A DNA stretch of 64,000 bases from Prescottella equi (GTDB taxonomy: Bacteria > Actinomycetota > Actinomycetes > Mycobacteriales > Mycobacteriaceae). The position numbers were made by a program, and so were the translations under genes. The notes below the pieces were generated by a model. It made no database searches. It worked only from the letters and a program-made list of their open reading frames with translations, and was not told the origin of the DNA. The stretch covers positions 124,001 through 188,000 of the forward strand of contig NZ_JAIVAH010000020.1 in assembly GCF_020171745.1 (NCBI RefSeq), in the 5' to 3' direction. Position 1 is the first letter of the stretch, and each line of letters opens with the position of its first letter. This document shows, piece after piece, positions 47,785-57,304 of this stretch.

Positions 47785-49434
47785 CTACTCGACGCCGAAC
47801 TGCAACAGGTCACGGCTCTGTCCACCCCGGTAGACCATCACCTCGACACCCGGATGGCGGGACGTGATGTAGGCGGCCACCCGCTCCCCCAGCCTCTCGG
47901 TGGCCTGCGCGCCGAGGAGCACCGTCACGAGTTCGCCGCCGGCGCCCAGCACGAGGTCCACCAGCCGGCAGCCGGCGGCCACGACGTCTTGTTCGATGAC
48001 GACGACCTCGTGTCCGACCAGGCCGAGCCCGTCGCCCGGCTCGCACGTTCCGACGTAGGTGAGGGCGCGTTCGTCCGCGATCCGCAGCGAACCCCAGCGG
48101 GTCGCGGCCGCGGCCTCCGACATCGCGAAGGCGTCGTCGACGGCCAGCCTCTCGACGTCGTGCACGGCGAGGGCCGCGAGCGCCTGCACCATCGAGGAGC
48201 TGGGCAGGAAGACGACGTCGCGGTCGTCGGCGCGGGCCCGCGCACCGACCGCGATCAGGTCCTGGGCCGGCAGTGCGCCGTTCGGCAGCACCACGACCTC
48301 GCGGTGGTCGGTGCCGCGGATGGCGGTGAGCAACTGGTCCGGGGTGACCGCGCCGTCGGACCGCAGCACGTGCGCGCCCTCCTGCTCGAACAGATCCGCG
48401 GCTCCGGGCCCCTCGACCACCGACAGGACAGCGCGGGGCGCGCCGGCCTCCGGGATCTCGGCGCGCGCGGCGTCCAGCACGAAGCAGGTGATCCGCACGT
48501 CGTGCAGCCGCCCGGCATCCAGTCCCGCCTCGACCGCCGCACCCGCGTCACTGCAGTGCACGTGGACGGACCACGTGGGCATCTCGTCCGAACCGTCACC
48601 GACGATCACGACGGAGTCCCCCAACGAACACAGCCGACCGCGGAGGTCCGCGATGCGCGCCTCGTCGGATTCGGCGACGAGGTACATCACCTCGTAGTCC
48701 TGACCGGCGACCTCGTGGACGACGTGCGCGGGACCGCACGTGTGATCCGACCCGGTCGCCGCGGCCTCGCCTGCCGGGGCCAGGAAGACCTCCCGCTCGG
48801 GCGGGACGCCGGAGACCACCTCGACCAGGGCATCGAGAATGACGACCAGCCCCCGGCCTCCGGCGTCGACGACACCGGCCGCCCCGAGAACCGCGAGCTG
48901 GGACGGCGTCCGCAGCAGCGCTTCGGCCGCCGCGTCCGCGGCCGACGTCGCGAGACGGGACAGCGGGGCGAGCGCGTCCTCCGCGGCCACCGCGTCGGCT
49001 GCCGCCGCGAGCACCGTGACGATGGTCCCTTCCATCGGGACGCTGACGGCCTCGAGCGCGAGATCCGACGCGTGCCGCAGCGCCGAGCGCAGCGTGCCGG
49101 CATCGAGGTGGCTGGACGTCGTGGTCTCGGCGATTCCCCTGAGCACCTGGGACAGGATCGCCCCAGAGTTGCCGCGCGCACCCGTGACTGCGCCGCGCGC
49201 GAGCGCCCGGGCCACAGCGGAGGCGTCGGATCCCCGTTCGTCGGCGGTGAGGGGTTCGACGGCCCGGACGGCTGCGCGCATCGTCGCGAGAAGGTTGGTC
49301 CCGGTGTCCGCGTCCGGGACAGGGAAGACATTGAGGTCGTTGATCTCGTCGCAGCGCTTCTCGATGCCGGTCACGCAGGCGTGGGCCCATCGGTACAGGG
49401 CGGAGCCGTCGACCGCCTCCAGGACCTCGAGCAC
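47785..49434 (-). CDS. DAK2-domain (FakA-like) protein
   Basis: 549 aa, GTG at 49434 behind AGAGGA. The DAK2/DhaL-like domain contains NVFPVPDADTGTNLLATMRAA and GARGNSGAILSQVLRG, which bind nucleotide and metal; the C-terminal part matches the FakA C-terminal fold. In Firmicutes FakA with FakB phosphorylates fatty acids. In actinobacteria the partner is less certain. It lies immediately upstream of recG, as in mycobacteria. Confidence 0.85.
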   Translation of the reverse strand: MLEVLEAVDGSALYRWAHACVTGIEKRCDEINDLNVFPVPDADTGTNLLATMRAAVRAVEPLTADERGSDASAVARALARGAVTGARGNSGAILSQVLRGIAETTTSSHLDAGTLRSALRHASDLALEAVSVPMEGTIVTVLAAAADAVAAEDALAPLSRLATSAADAAAEALLRTPSQLAVLGAAGVVDAGGRGLVVILDALVEVVSGVPPEREVFLAPAGEAAATGSDHTCGPAHVVHEVAGQDYEVMYLVAESDEARIADLRGRLCSLGDSVVIVGDGSDEMPTWSVHVHCSDAGAAVEAGLDAGRLHDVRITCFVLDAARAEIPEAGAPRAVLSVVEGPGAADLFEQEGAHVLRSDGAVTPDQLLTAIRGTDHREVVVLPNGALPAQDLIAVGARARADDRDVVFLPSSSMVQALAALAVHDVERLAVDDAFAMSEAAAATRWGSLRIADERALTYVGTCEPGDGLGLVGHEVVVIEQDVVAAGCRLVDLVLGAGGELVTVLLGAQATERLGERVAAYITSRHPGVEVMVYRGGQSRDLLQFGVE

Positions 49435-49747
49435 CCGCGTCGTCCTCTCCCTACGTCGGTTACACCACTCGCCGGACGCGGCCACCGGAGTGGCGAGCCG
49501 TCCCAGACCGCAAGCCTAGCCGGGGCATCCGACGGACCCCTCGCACACGGCCGGGGCACGACCTGTACCGTCATTCCAGTCTTCGACAAGGCCCGAACCG
49601 CACTCAGTTCGTCTCGGGCCCGGTGATTTGGCCAATCGATGCGGATGCGGTTACCCTTGCAGGGTTGCCTCGCACGGGTCGTTCCACTTCGCGTGTTCGT
49701 AGGCAAGCAACAAGACAATGTTTGACTATCACAAGGAGTTCGCGACT
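49435..49747. other. Divergent intergenic region of 313 bases between the DAK gene and rpmB
   Basis: No gene is visible. It must hold the promoter for the leftward DAK-recG transcript and for rpmB. A weak GGCCCGA/TCGGGCC repeat sits at 49590-49620. A candidate rpmB promoter follows it. Confidence 0.6.
49628..49657 (+). promoter_or_regulatory. Candidate rpmB promoter
   Basis: TTGGCC (49628-49633), 18 bases, TACCCT (49652-49657), matching loose -35 and TANNNT -10 elements. It would give an 80- to 90-base leader before rpmB. Pattern only. Confidence 0.35.
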
Positions 49748-49939
49748 ATGGCTGCCGTCTGCGACGTATGCGCCAAGGGGCCCGGCTTCGGTAAGTCGGT
49801 CTCGCACTCGCACCGGCGTACCAACCGTCGCTGGAACCCGAACATCCAGCCCGTTCGTGCTCAGGTTGCCCCCGGCAACACCAAGAAGCTGAACGTCTGC
49901 ACCTCTTGCCTGAAGGCCGGCAAGGTTGTGCGCGGCTGA
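49748..49939 (+). CDS. rpmB: 50S ribosomal protein L28
   Basis: 63 aa from ATG at 49748, behind AAGGAG. Starts [20 protein letters not shown] and ends [16 protein letters not shown]; the two Cys-x2-Cys pairs make it the zinc-binding form. Basic [17 protein letters not shown] core is typical. A strong terminator follows. Read opposite to its neighbours. Confidence 0.95.
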   Translation: MAAVCDVCAKGPGFGKSVSHSHRRTNRRWNPNIQPVRAQVAPGNTKKLNVCTSCLKAGKVVRG

Positions 49940-49963
49940 TTTCAGCCTCACAGCACAGTTGTT

Positions 49964-50006
49964 CGACTGAGCCCCGACACCATCGGTGTCGGGGCTCAGT
50001 CGTTTT
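49964..50006 (+). terminator. Rho-independent terminator of rpmB
   Basis: A perfect 18-base stem (left arm 49964-49981, right arm 49985-50002) with a 3-base ATC loop, followed by TTTT at 50003-50006. It begins 24 bases after the rpmB stop. One of the strongest terminators in the window. Confidence 0.95.
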
Positions 50007-50102
50007 CGCGGTTCTTCGGAAGTTCTTCCGGAGCTCCGGACCGTCGCGGTGGATGGGACCGGACTACCGAACCGCACCGGTCCTGCGGCTAGTGTGCTCC
50101 AC

Positions 50103-50897
50103 GTGACTGCAACAGACGCACCCAGCAATGTCCGGATCGAGGACGGCGTCCTCCGGGTGGCCGTGGCAACTGCCGCGAACGGAACCTCCCTCGACATCGA
50201 CGGAATCACCGAGGCGACCGCCGCTCTGCGCGCGGCCGGCAACGACGTGGGCGCGGTGCTGCTCGTCGGCGACGGCGCAAACTTCTGCGCCGGCGGCAAC
50301 GTTCGGGCCTTCGCCTCGGCCGAGAACCGCGGCGAGTTCGTCGGCGAGATCGCGACCGCGTTCCACGAGTTCGTGCGCGCGCTCGACGCGATCACCGTCC
50401 CGGTCGTCGCGGGCGTCCACGGGTGGGCTGCCGGTGCCGGCATGAGCATCGTGTGCCTCGCCGACATCGCGATCGGTGGCACCTCCACCAAGCTGCGTCC
50501 CGCGTACCCGTCCATCGGATTCACCCCGGACGGCGGCATGTCGTGGACGCTGCCCCGCGTCGTCGGCGCATCCCGCGCACGCGAGATCCTGCTCACCGAC
50601 GCCGTCCTGAACGGCGAGGAGGCCGTGCGCCTCGGCCTGCTCAGCCGACTCGTCGAGGACGACCAGGTTCAGGACGAGGCCCTGCGTGTGGCACGGACCC
50701 TCGCGGCCGGACCGACCGCGTCCTACGCCGGAATCAAGAAGCTCTTCACGAGCAGCCGGTCCAACTCGTTGTCCGAACAGCTCGACGTCGAGACCGCGTC
50801 GATCTCCGCGGCGGCCGACGGCCCCACCGGCCGCGAGGGTGTCGACGCCTTCGTCGAGAAGCGGCGCCCCGACTTCGCGTCGGTCCGCAACTCCTGA
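50103..50897 (+). CDS. Enoyl-CoA hydratase/isomerase family protein
   Basis: 264 aa, GTG at 50103. Crotonase fold: oxyanion hole in ANFCAGGNVRAFA, VHGWAAGAGMSIVCLADIAI, and LRPAYPSIGFTPDGGMSW, where Asp replaces the catalytic Glu of some hydratases. Could be a beta-oxidation hydratase or isomerase. An alternative GTG three codons earlier exists. No strong ribosome site, so the mRNA may be leaderless. Confidence 0.85.
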   Translation: MTATDAPSNVRIEDGVLRVAVATAANGTSLDIDGITEATAALRAAGNDVGAVLLVGDGANFCAGGNVRAFASAENRGEFVGEIATAFHEFVRALDAITVPVVAGVHGWAAGAGMSIVCLADIAIGGTSTKLRPAYPSIGFTPDGGMSWTLPRVVGASRAREILLTDAVLNGEEAVRLGLLSRLVEDDQVQDEALRVARTLAAGPTASYAGIKKLFTSSRSNSLSEQLDVETASISAAADGPTGREGVDAFVEKRRPDFASVRNS

Positions 50898-50924
50898 GCC
50901 CGAGCCGAGGATCCCGGTCGCCCG

Positions 50925-51659
50925 TCAGGCCTCCACGGTCACGGCGACCGGGGTCCCGTCTCCTCGGAAGTGCACCTTCGGCCAGTAGCCGTCCATGAAG
51001 GCCTGTTCGAACACGCCCCGGTCGTCGGAGAGATCCACACCGAAGTCTCCCGAGTGGTAGATGGTGACGGCCTCGAGCCCGAACGAATCGAGGAAGCGCG
51101 ACCGATCCTCGTCGGTGTCACTCTCCTCGCGGCCCCACTCCCACAGATGGTCGAGGGCTGCGCCCAGGACTCCCGACAGGTCCGCCACGACTTCCCGCAC
51201 CGCCGGGAGTAACTCCTCGATCCTCGAGCCGCCCGCCCCGTCGAACGTCAACGCCACCGGCCGACCGCCGAGCGTCGCAGCCTCCGGGATCTCGGCCGTG
51301 TAGCCGACGATCGACGGCGCCTTCACGACGAACTCCCCGAACACCGGATCGACCAGCGACGTCGCGGAGTCCGCCACGTCACCGGCCGGAAGGCGCGACG
51401 CGTCGAGGAAGGCGCGCTCGTCCTGCTCATCGTGGTCCGGATTGTGCTGCGCCGGAATCAGGTACGGCACGACGGACAACTGCCCCGGCGATGCGGCGAG
51501 GACCCGGCCGTCGTCCGAGCGGAGGATGACCCGGGTTCCCTCCTGCAGCACCTCGACGATTCGGAATCTCCGGGGCACCGGGCGGCGGCGTGACGTGCCG
51601 ATCTCGAGAACCTGTCCGACTTCGGTGTCGCGGATCTGAACGCGGTCCGGGGTACTCAT
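50925..51659 (-). CDS. Hypothetical protein, possibly DUF2262-like
   Basis: 244 aa from ATG at 51659. Residues 1-80 look like a small beta-barrel (VLEIGTSRRRPVPRRFRIVE), the rest like a two-domain alpha/beta fold. The C-terminal EAVTIYHSGDFGVDLSD and FMDGYWPKVHFRGDGTPV are reminiscent of DUF2262 proteins, but this is a weak match. The gene converges on the hydratase and lies 22 bases upstream of nothing obvious (ung stop at 51687 follows on the same strand). Function unknown. Confidence 0.6.
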   Translation of the reverse strand: MSTPDRVQIRDTEVGQVLEIGTSRRRPVPRRFRIVEVLQEGTRVILRSDDGRVLAASPGQLSVVPYLIPAQHNPDHDEQDERAFLDASRLPAGDVADSATSLVDPVFGEFVVKAPSIVGYTAEIPEAATLGGRPVALTFDGAGGSRIEELLPAVREVVADLSGVLGAALDHLWEWGREESDTDEDRSRFLDSFGLEAVTIYHSGDFGVDLSDDRGVFEQAFMDGYWPKVHFRGDGTPVAVTVEA

Positions 51660-51686
51660 GTCCGACACCCTATCGGCACCCGGGAG

Positions 51687-52364
51687 TCAGGGCAGGTGCC
51701 AATCCACCTGTTCGGCACCGAGTTCCGCGAGCAGAGCATTGGCGCCGCTGAACGGCCGCGACCCGAAGAAGCCCCGCGACGCCGACAGCGGCGACGGGTG
51801 CGCCGACTCGATCGTCGGGACGTCACCGAGCATCGGCTTCAGGGTGGCGGCGTCACGTCCCCAGAGAATCGCGACCATCGGCGACTGCCGTTCGACGAGC
51901 GCGCGGATCGCCTGTTCCGTGACCGCCTCCCAGCCCTTGCGGCGGTGCGACCCGGCGTCGCCCGGCGCGACGGTCAGCACCCTGTTGAGGAGCAGCACAC
52001 CGTTCTCGGTCCACGGCGTCAGGTCGCCGTTCGACGGCGTCGGGTAGCCGAGGTCCTCGCTGTATTCGGTGAAGATGTTCTTCAGGCTGCGCGGCACGGG
52101 ACGAACATCCGGTGCCACCGAAAAGCTCAGGCCGACAGCGTGTCCCGGGGTCGGGTAGGGATCCTGTCCGACGATCAGGACCCGCACGTCCTCGAACGGG
52201 TGACTGAACGCCCGCAGCACGTTCTGTCCCGCGGGCAGGTACTCACGACCTGCGGCGATCTCGGCCCGCAGGAAGTCGCCCATCTCGGCGATGCGGCCTT
52301 CGACCGGCGCGAGGGCCTTGGCCCAGCCGGGGTCGATCAGCTCGGTCAGCGGCTGCGGCGCCAT
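51687..52364 (-). CDS. ung: Uracil-DNA glycosylase
   Basis: 225 aa. Family 1 UDG that removes uracil from DNA. Water-activating loop [18 protein letters not shown], Phe stacking LNRVLTV, and [14 protein letters not shown] minor-groove loop. ATG at 52364 shares its A with the stop of the preceding gene (TGATG). Same order as in mycobacteria. Confidence 0.97.
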   Translation of the reverse strand: MAPQPLTELIDPGWAKALAPVEGRIAEMGDFLRAEIAAGREYLPAGQNVLRAFSHPFEDVRVLIVGQDPYPTPGHAVGLSFSVAPDVRPVPRSLKNIFTEYSEDLGYPTPSNGDLTPWTENGVLLLNRVLTVAPGDAGSHRRKGWEAVTEQAIRALVERQSPMVAILWGRDAATLKPMLGDVPTIESAHPSPLSASRGFFGSRPFSGANALLAELGAEQVDWHLP

Positions 52365-52885
52365 CAGTCGAGCCTGCGCAGCGCGTCGCGGTAGAACGCG
52401 GCGTTCGCCGCATACAGCTTCACGTTGAGTTCGAGGTGTCCCTCGGGAACCTCGTAGCCCTCGCGCACCTTGGCCGGCACACCGAGTGCCATGCTCCGCG
52501 GCGGCACCTCGAACTTGAACGGCACGACGGCACCCGCCCCGACCACCGAACCGGCCCCGATCGTCGAGCCGTTCAGGACGATCGCCCCGGACGCGATGAG
52601 GCAGTTGTCACCGATCTGCGACCCCTCGATGTGGGCGTTGTGCCCCACGACGCAGCCCGCACCGATGACGGTCGCGTCGATCGACGTGCAGTGGATGACG
52701 GTGCCGTCCTGGATGTTGGTGCCGGCTCCGACACTGATCGTCCCGTAGTCACCGCGCAGGACCGCCTGCGGCCAGATCGAGGCGCCCGGCCCCAGTGTCA
52801 CCGCGCCGATCACGACGGCGTCGGGGTGGACGTAGGCGTCCGGTGCGATGTCCGGTTCGCGATCACCGAGTGCGTAGATAGCCAT
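52364..52885 (-). CDS. Gamma-carbonic anhydrase-like hexapeptide-repeat protein
   Basis: 173 aa. Left-handed beta-helix built of hexapeptide repeats ([36 protein letters not shown]). Candidate zinc histidines occur in GTVIHCTS and GHNAHIEGS. Members include gamma-carbonic anhydrases and PaaY-like thioesterases; the actual activity is unproven. Between thiL (10 bases) and ung (TGATG overlap) on the same strand. Confidence 0.85.
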   Translation of the reverse strand: MAIYALGDREPDIAPDAYVHPDAVVIGAVTLGPGASIWPQAVLRGDYGTISVGAGTNIQDGTVIHCTSIDATVIGAGCVVGHNAHIEGSQIGDNCLIASGAIVLNGSTIGAGSVVGAGAVVPFKFEVPPRSMALGVPAKVREGYEVPEGHLELNVKLYAANAAFYRDALRRLD

Positions 52886-52894
52886 GCGTGCAAC

Positions 52895-53902
52895 CTATCC
52901 CGCGTCGAAGCTCTGCCAGCCACCGGACACCGTCCACGGCCGGCCGTCGACGACAACTCCGCCGCCGCCGCCGTCCGCGCCGGGGACGACGTCACCGATC
53001 ACCGACCAGCCGTCCGGAAGGTCCGTTCCGGACGGGAACGTCGCCGCCAGCGCGTGATCCTCGCCGCCGGTCAGAATCCACTCCCACGGGTCCCGCGCCA
53101 GATCGCGCGCCGCGTCGAACAGCACGGGATCCGTCGCGATCCGGCTCCGGTCGATCCGGATCCCCACCCCCGACGCGTCCGCGATGTGGCCGAGGTCGGC
53201 CACGAGTCCGTCGGAGATGTCGGTCATGGCGCTCGCTCCGGCGACCGCGGCCGCGACACCCTGCTCGTAGGGAGGGGTGGGGACCCGGTGCGCGTCGATC
53301 AACTCCGTCGCGCCGGTACTCGAGGGGTCGGCGCCGGCGAGCAACAGCGCCAGCCCCGCCGCGGACCTCCCGAGCGTCCCGGCGACCGCGACGACGTCGC
53401 CCGCCCGCGCGCCCGAGCGCAGCACCGGACTCCGGCCCTGCAGGTCACCGAGGACCGTGACGGACACGACGATCTGATCGGCCTGCACGAGGTCGCCGCC
53501 GACCACGCCCGCGCCCAGGGCCTCCGCGGCGCTGCCCAGACCGTCCGAGATGCCCGCGGCCACCGCGAGCGGGGTGTCGGGTGGGCAGCCCAGCGACACG
53601 AGGAACGCCGTCGGACGCCCGCCCATCGCGGCGATGTCCGCGCCGTTCTGAGCCACCGCCTTTCGGCCGACCTGCTCCGGACTCGACCAGTCCAGCCGGA
53701 AGTGCCGATGCTCGACGAGCATGTCCGCCGACACCGCGACCCGGCCGTCCGGCATCCGCACCACGGCGGCGTCGTCGCCCGGCCCGAGCAGCGTCGTCGA
53801 CGGTTGCCTGCGGCCCTTGACGGCCCGCCCGATCACCGCGAACTCCCCCACCGAGGCAACGGTGCGATCGTCGTCGTCCTGCTGCGGTCGCGAGGTTTCG
53901 AT
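52895..53902 (-). CDS. thiL: Thiamine-monophosphate kinase
   Basis: 335 aa from a likely ATC start at 53902. Phosphorylates TMP to TPP. Family blocks: GEFAVIGRAVKGRRQPSTTL, LGPGDDAAVVRMPDGRVAVS, DMLVEHRHFRLDWSS, VVGGDLVQADQIVVSVTVLG, and ILTGGEDHALAATF. An ideal GGGAGG site (53909-53914) lies 6 bases before the ATC codon; the only upstream standard start is a TTG at 53965 without a ribosome site, and the next downstream GTG would cut into the domain. A non-standard start or a base error are both possible. Confidence 0.92.
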   Translation of the reverse strand: METSRPQQDDDDRTVASVGEFAVIGRAVKGRRQPSTTLLGPGDDAAVVRMPDGRVAVSADMLVEHRHFRLDWSSPEQVGRKAVAQNGADIAAMGGRPTAFLVSLGCPPDTPLAVAAGISDGLGSAAEALGAGVVGGDLVQADQIVVSVTVLGDLQGRSPVLRSGARAGDVVAVAGTLGRSAAGLALLLAGADPSSTGATELIDAHRVPTPPYEQGVAAAVAGASAMTDISDGLVADLGHIADASGVGIRIDRSRIATDPVLFDAARDLARDPWEWILTGGEDHALAATFPSGTDLPDGWSVIGDVVPGADGGGGGVVVDGRPWTVSGGWQSFDAG

Positions 53903-54083
53903 GGTGGGCCTCCCAATACTGATGTGCGCCGGTGGTCTCCCGGTCCCGGGATTCGACTCCCGCAACTGCGGTACCTTTTAGTGTGCGGCCGGGCATCCCG
54001 GTGCGGGGCGCCGGGACCGGAGTCCCGCGGATCTCCGCGACTCTACCGAGGCGACGGCGCACGACGACGGGAAGGACGGACCC

Positions 54084-54332
54084 GTGGTGCAGGCTTACGT
54101 ACTGATCCAGACCGAGGTCGGCAAGGCCGCTGCGATCGCGGCGACGCTCTCCCGGATCGCCGGCGTCGACTCGGCCGAGGACGTGGTGGGACCGTACGAC
54201 GTGATCGCCCGCGTCGGCGCACCGGCCGAGGCCGGACTGTCCGACGTCGTCGACGACATGAAGAAGGTCCGCGGTATCACCCGCATCCTGACCTGCCAGA
54301 TCGCGGCGCCAGCCGCACCGACAGAGAACTGA
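54084..54332 (+). CDS. Lrp/AsnC ligand-binding (RAM) domain protein without DNA-binding domain
   Basis: 82 aa, GTG start behind GGAAGGA. The whole protein is a RAM domain: AYVLIQTEVGKAAAIAATLS, VDSAEDVVGPYDVIARVGA, VRGITRILTCQ. It lacks a helix-turn-helix, so it cannot bind DNA alone. It may form heteromers with full Lrp proteins or bind amino acids. It ends 1 base before the DUF3515 gene. Confidence 0.85.
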   Translation: MVQAYVLIQTEVGKAAAIAATLSRIAGVDSAEDVVGPYDVIARVGAPAEAGLSDVVDDMKKVRGITRILTCQIAAPAAPTEN

Positions 54333-54333
54333 G

Positions 54334-54921
54334 ATGTCCGAACCCGAGAACCCCACCACCGATCAGACCGAACCGCACCCGTCGGAGAAGCGCAGTCCCG
54401 CGCTGATCGCGACCGCGGTCGCCCTTCCCGTCGCGCTCGTCATCGGCGTCATCGTCGCTGCCGCGATCGCCGGGCGTTCGCCCGTGAAGGAACCCGTCGG
54501 GCTCGGCCCGGTCGAATCACCGGCCGCCCAGTCCGCGGAATGCACCACGCTGATGAACGACCTGCCCGAGAACATGGGCGACTACACGCGTGCCGAACTG
54601 CGCGACCCCGCCCCCGAGGCGACCGCCGCGTGGCAGCCCGACGAGGGCGAGCCGGTCGTGATGCGGTGCGGTCTGCCGAGGCCCCCGGAGTTCAACCAGG
54701 CGTCGCCGCTCAGCGTGGTCGACGGCGTCCAGTGGTTCGAGATCTCGGGCGCCCCGCAGGGCATCGAGGCCAGCACGTGGTACGCGGTCGACCGTGGGGT
54801 GTACGTCGCGTTGACCGTGCCCAACGGATCGGGCCCGACCCCCCTGCAGGACGCGTCGGCCGCGGTCTCGAAGGCACTGCCGCAGAAGCCGCTCGACCCC
54901 GCGCCGGTACCCAACCCGTAG
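54334..54921 (+). CDS. DUF3515 membrane-anchored protein
   Basis: 195 aa. One N-terminal membrane helix (ALIATAVALPVALVIGVIVA), then an extracytoplasmic domain with CTTLMNDLPENMGDYTRAEL, VVMRCGLPRPPEF, and YAVDRGVYVALTVPN. Two Cys could form a disulphide. The M. tuberculosis counterpart is Rv2980 at the same place. Function unknown. Proline-rich end. Confidence 0.85.
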   Translation: MSEPENPTTDQTEPHPSEKRSPALIATAVALPVALVIGVIVAAAIAGRSPVKEPVGLGPVESPAAQSAECTTLMNDLPENMGDYTRAELRDPAPEATAAWQPDEGEPVVMRCGLPRPPEFNQASPLSVVDGVQWFEISGAPQGIEASTWYAVDRGVYVALTVPNGSGPTPLQDASAAVSKALPQKPLDPAPVPNP

Positions 54922-54964
54922 CGCGTCGCGCGTGCGGGCCGGGTGCTCCGGCGCTGGGATCAGC

Positions 54965-56071
54965 TCAGCGCAGCCCCGTCCCGCGCGCGACTGCGGTATC
55001 GACGAGAGTCGAGACGAGAGTGGCGTACTCGACGCCGGCCGCCTGCCACATGCGCGGGTACATCGAGATGGACGTGAAGCCCGGCATCGTGTTGATCTCG
55101 TTGATCACCGGGCCGTCCGCGGTGACGAAGAAGTCGACGCGGGCCAGGCCCTGGCAGTCCAGCGCACGGAAGGCGCGGACCGCGAGGGCTCGGATCTGCT
55201 CGCTGACGTCGTCGTCGAGCTTGGCGGGAACGTCGAACTCGCAGACGTCGTCGAGGTACTTGGTGTCGAAGTCGTAGAACGCCGACTCGTCACCGTCGGT
55301 GTCGGGCATGCGGATCTCGGCGACCACGCTCGCTCGGACGTCGCCGTCGGGGAACTCGAGGACGCCGCACTCCACCTCGCGTCCGACGATCGCCGACTCG
55401 ACGATCACCTTGGGGTCGTGCGAGCGGGCGACGGCCACCGCGGCGTCGAACTGCGACCAGTCCGCCACGCGCGTGATGCCGATCGAGGAGCCGCCACGGG
55501 CCGGCTTCACGAAGACCGGGAGCCCGAGCTGCTGCTTCTGCTCGTCGGTGACGGTCGACGTGCCCGGACGCAGCACCACCTGGAACCCGACCGGCAGACC
55601 CTCGGCCGCCAGCAGCTTCTTGGTGAACTCCTTGTCCATGCCCGCCGCACTCGCCAGCACACCGGGACCGACGTAGGGAATCCCGGCCAGCTCGAGCAGA
55701 CCCTGGATGGTGCCGTCCTCACCGTACGCACCGTGCAGCACCGGGAAGACGACGTCGACCGATGCGAGTGCCTGACCGGCCTCCGTGTCGTCGAGCGCCA
55801 CGATGGTGCCCGACCGGGTGGGGTCCGCGGTGAGGGCGAGAGCCCTGCCGTCCGCGTCGACGGTCGGCATGGACCGGTCGCGGATCGCGAGGTCGGCGGG
55901 ATCGGTCGAGCCCAGTACCCACGCTCCGTCGGTGGTGATGCCGATCGGTACCACTTCGTAGCGATCCGGGTCGAGGTTCCTCAGGACACTGCCGGCGGAG
56001 ACACAGGACACCGAATGCTCGTTGCTGCGGCCACCGAAGACGACGGCGACCCTGGTACGCGGATTGTTCAC
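54965..56071 (-). CDS. ddl: D-alanine--D-alanine ligase
   Basis: 368 aa, GTG at 56071. Makes D-Ala-D-Ala for peptidoglycan. Opening [23 protein letters not shown]-grasp [18 protein letters not shown]; catalytic [13 protein letters not shown] and [17 protein letters not shown]. The frame reaching 56221 overlaps gpsA and is not used. It follows gpsA by 80 bases. Confidence 0.96.
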   Translation of the reverse strand: MNNPRTRVAVVFGGRSNEHSVSCVSAGSVLRNLDPDRYEVVPIGITTDGAWVLGSTDPADLAIRDRSMPTVDADGRALALTADPTRSGTIVALDDTEAGQALASVDVVFPVLHGAYGEDGTIQGLLELAGIPYVGPGVLASAAGMDKEFTKKLLAAEGLPVGFQVVLRPGTSTVTDEQKQQLGLPVFVKPARGGSSIGITRVADWSQFDAAVAVARSHDPKVIVESAIVGREVECGVLEFPDGDVRASVVAEIRMPDTDGDESAFYDFDTKYLDDVCEFDVPAKLDDDVSEQIRALAVRAFRALDCQGLARVDFFVTADGPVINEINTMPGFTSISMYPRMWQAAGVEYATLVSTLVDTAVARGTGLR

Positions 56072-56151
56072 GCCCCAAACCGTACCGTTGCGGGCATCCT
56101 TCCCACGAACCGACCGAACAGGTCGATTCGATCCGTCCGAACTGCCCGGAA

Positions 56152-57150
56152 CTACTCGGGCTTGATGCGGCGCCCCAGCAACATACCGACCGCATCGTGA
56201 ACCGACATGCCCTCGTGGCACACCCGGTGCACGGCGTCCGTGAGCGGCATCTCGACGCTGTTCGCGGCGGCGAGGGCCCGCACCGAGGTGCAGGACTTGA
56301 CGCCCTCGGCGATCTGTCCGTTGGTAGCGGCCTGGGCGCTCTCGAGCGACCCTCCGAGTCCCAGTCGCTCACCGAAGGATCGGTTCCGGGAGAGCGGCGA
56401 CGTGCAGGTGGCCACCAGGTCGCCGACGCCCGCCAGACCGGCGAGCGTCGCGGCGTTGGCCCCCAAGGCGACTCCGAGCCGGATGATCTCCGCGAGCCCC
56501 CGGGTGATCAGGCTCGCGATCGTGTTCTCCCCCAGGCCGATGCCGGACGCCATGCCGCACGCCAGCGCGATCACGTTCTTGCAGGCCCCACCGATCTCGC
56601 ACCCGATCACATCGGTATTCGTGTACGGCCGGAAATAGCTTGTCGCGCAAGCCTTCTGAACAGCAAGTGCGCGCGCCTCGTCGGCGCAGGCGACCACCGT
56701 GGCAGCCGGCTGGCCGAGCGCGATCTCCCGCGCGAGATTCGGCCCGGACAGCACCGCGACACGCGACGAGTCCACCGACGCCACCTGCGAGATGACCTCG
56801 CTCATCCGGAGCAACGTCTCGCTCTCGATGCCCTTCGCGAGGCTGAGCAGCGTCGCGTCCGGACCGATCGCCCCGGCCCACCCCTCGAGATTCCCACGCA
56901 GCGACTGGGACGGCACGGCGAGGACGACGATGTCCGCCCCCGCGAGAGCCTCCTCGTGATCGTCGGTGGCCGACAGCGTCGGAGGCAGCGCGATCCCGGG
57001 CAGATAGTCCGGGTTCTCGTGCCGAGTCACGACGGCGTCGGCGATCTCGGAGCGCCTGGCCCACAACGTCACGTCGGTTCCGGCGTCGGCCAGTACCTTC
57101 GCGAACGCCGTCCCCCACGATCCCGCCCCCAGAACCGCCGCCTTGCTCAC
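56152..57150 (-). CDS. gpsA: Glycerol-3-phosphate dehydrogenase [NAD(P)+]
   Basis: 332 aa, GTG at 57150. Makes sn-glycerol 3-phosphate for phospholipids. NAD-binding [16 protein letters not shown]; catalytic Lys in [28 protein letters not shown] near the end of the substrate domain. Divergent from fbiD; cotranscribed with ddl. Confidence 0.97.
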   Translation of the reverse strand: MSKAAVLGAGSWGTAFAKVLADAGTDVTLWARRSEIADAVVTRHENPDYLPGIALPPTLSATDDHEEALAGADIVVLAVPSQSLRGNLEGWAGAIGPDATLLSLAKGIESETLLRMSEVISQVASVDSSRVAVLSGPNLAREIALGQPAATVVACADEARALAVQKACATSYFRPYTNTDVIGCEIGGACKNVIALACGMASGIGLGENTIASLITRGLAEIIRLGVALGANAATLAGLAGVGDLVATCTSPLSRNRSFGERLGLGGSLESAQAATNGQIAEGVKSCTSVRALAAANSVEMPLTDAVHRVCHEGMSVHDAVGMLLGRRIKPE

Positions 57151-57304
57151 GCCGCCCCCTCTGCTTCGCGCTCACCCGAGTTGTCCACTACCCACACCGT
57201 TCCGCCACCGACCTGCCCGCTCACTGCCTGCGAACACGATATCCCCCACACCGATCGGTCGCCGGGCGCGTCGCATCGACGGCGCGGCTGGCAAGATTGG
57301 CCGC

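Noticed and set aside
53935-53985. tRNA-like T-arm (CGGG-ATTCGACT-CCCG)
   Set aside because: The stem-loop has an 8-base loop, and no matching acceptor, D-arm or anticodon arm could be placed on either strand.
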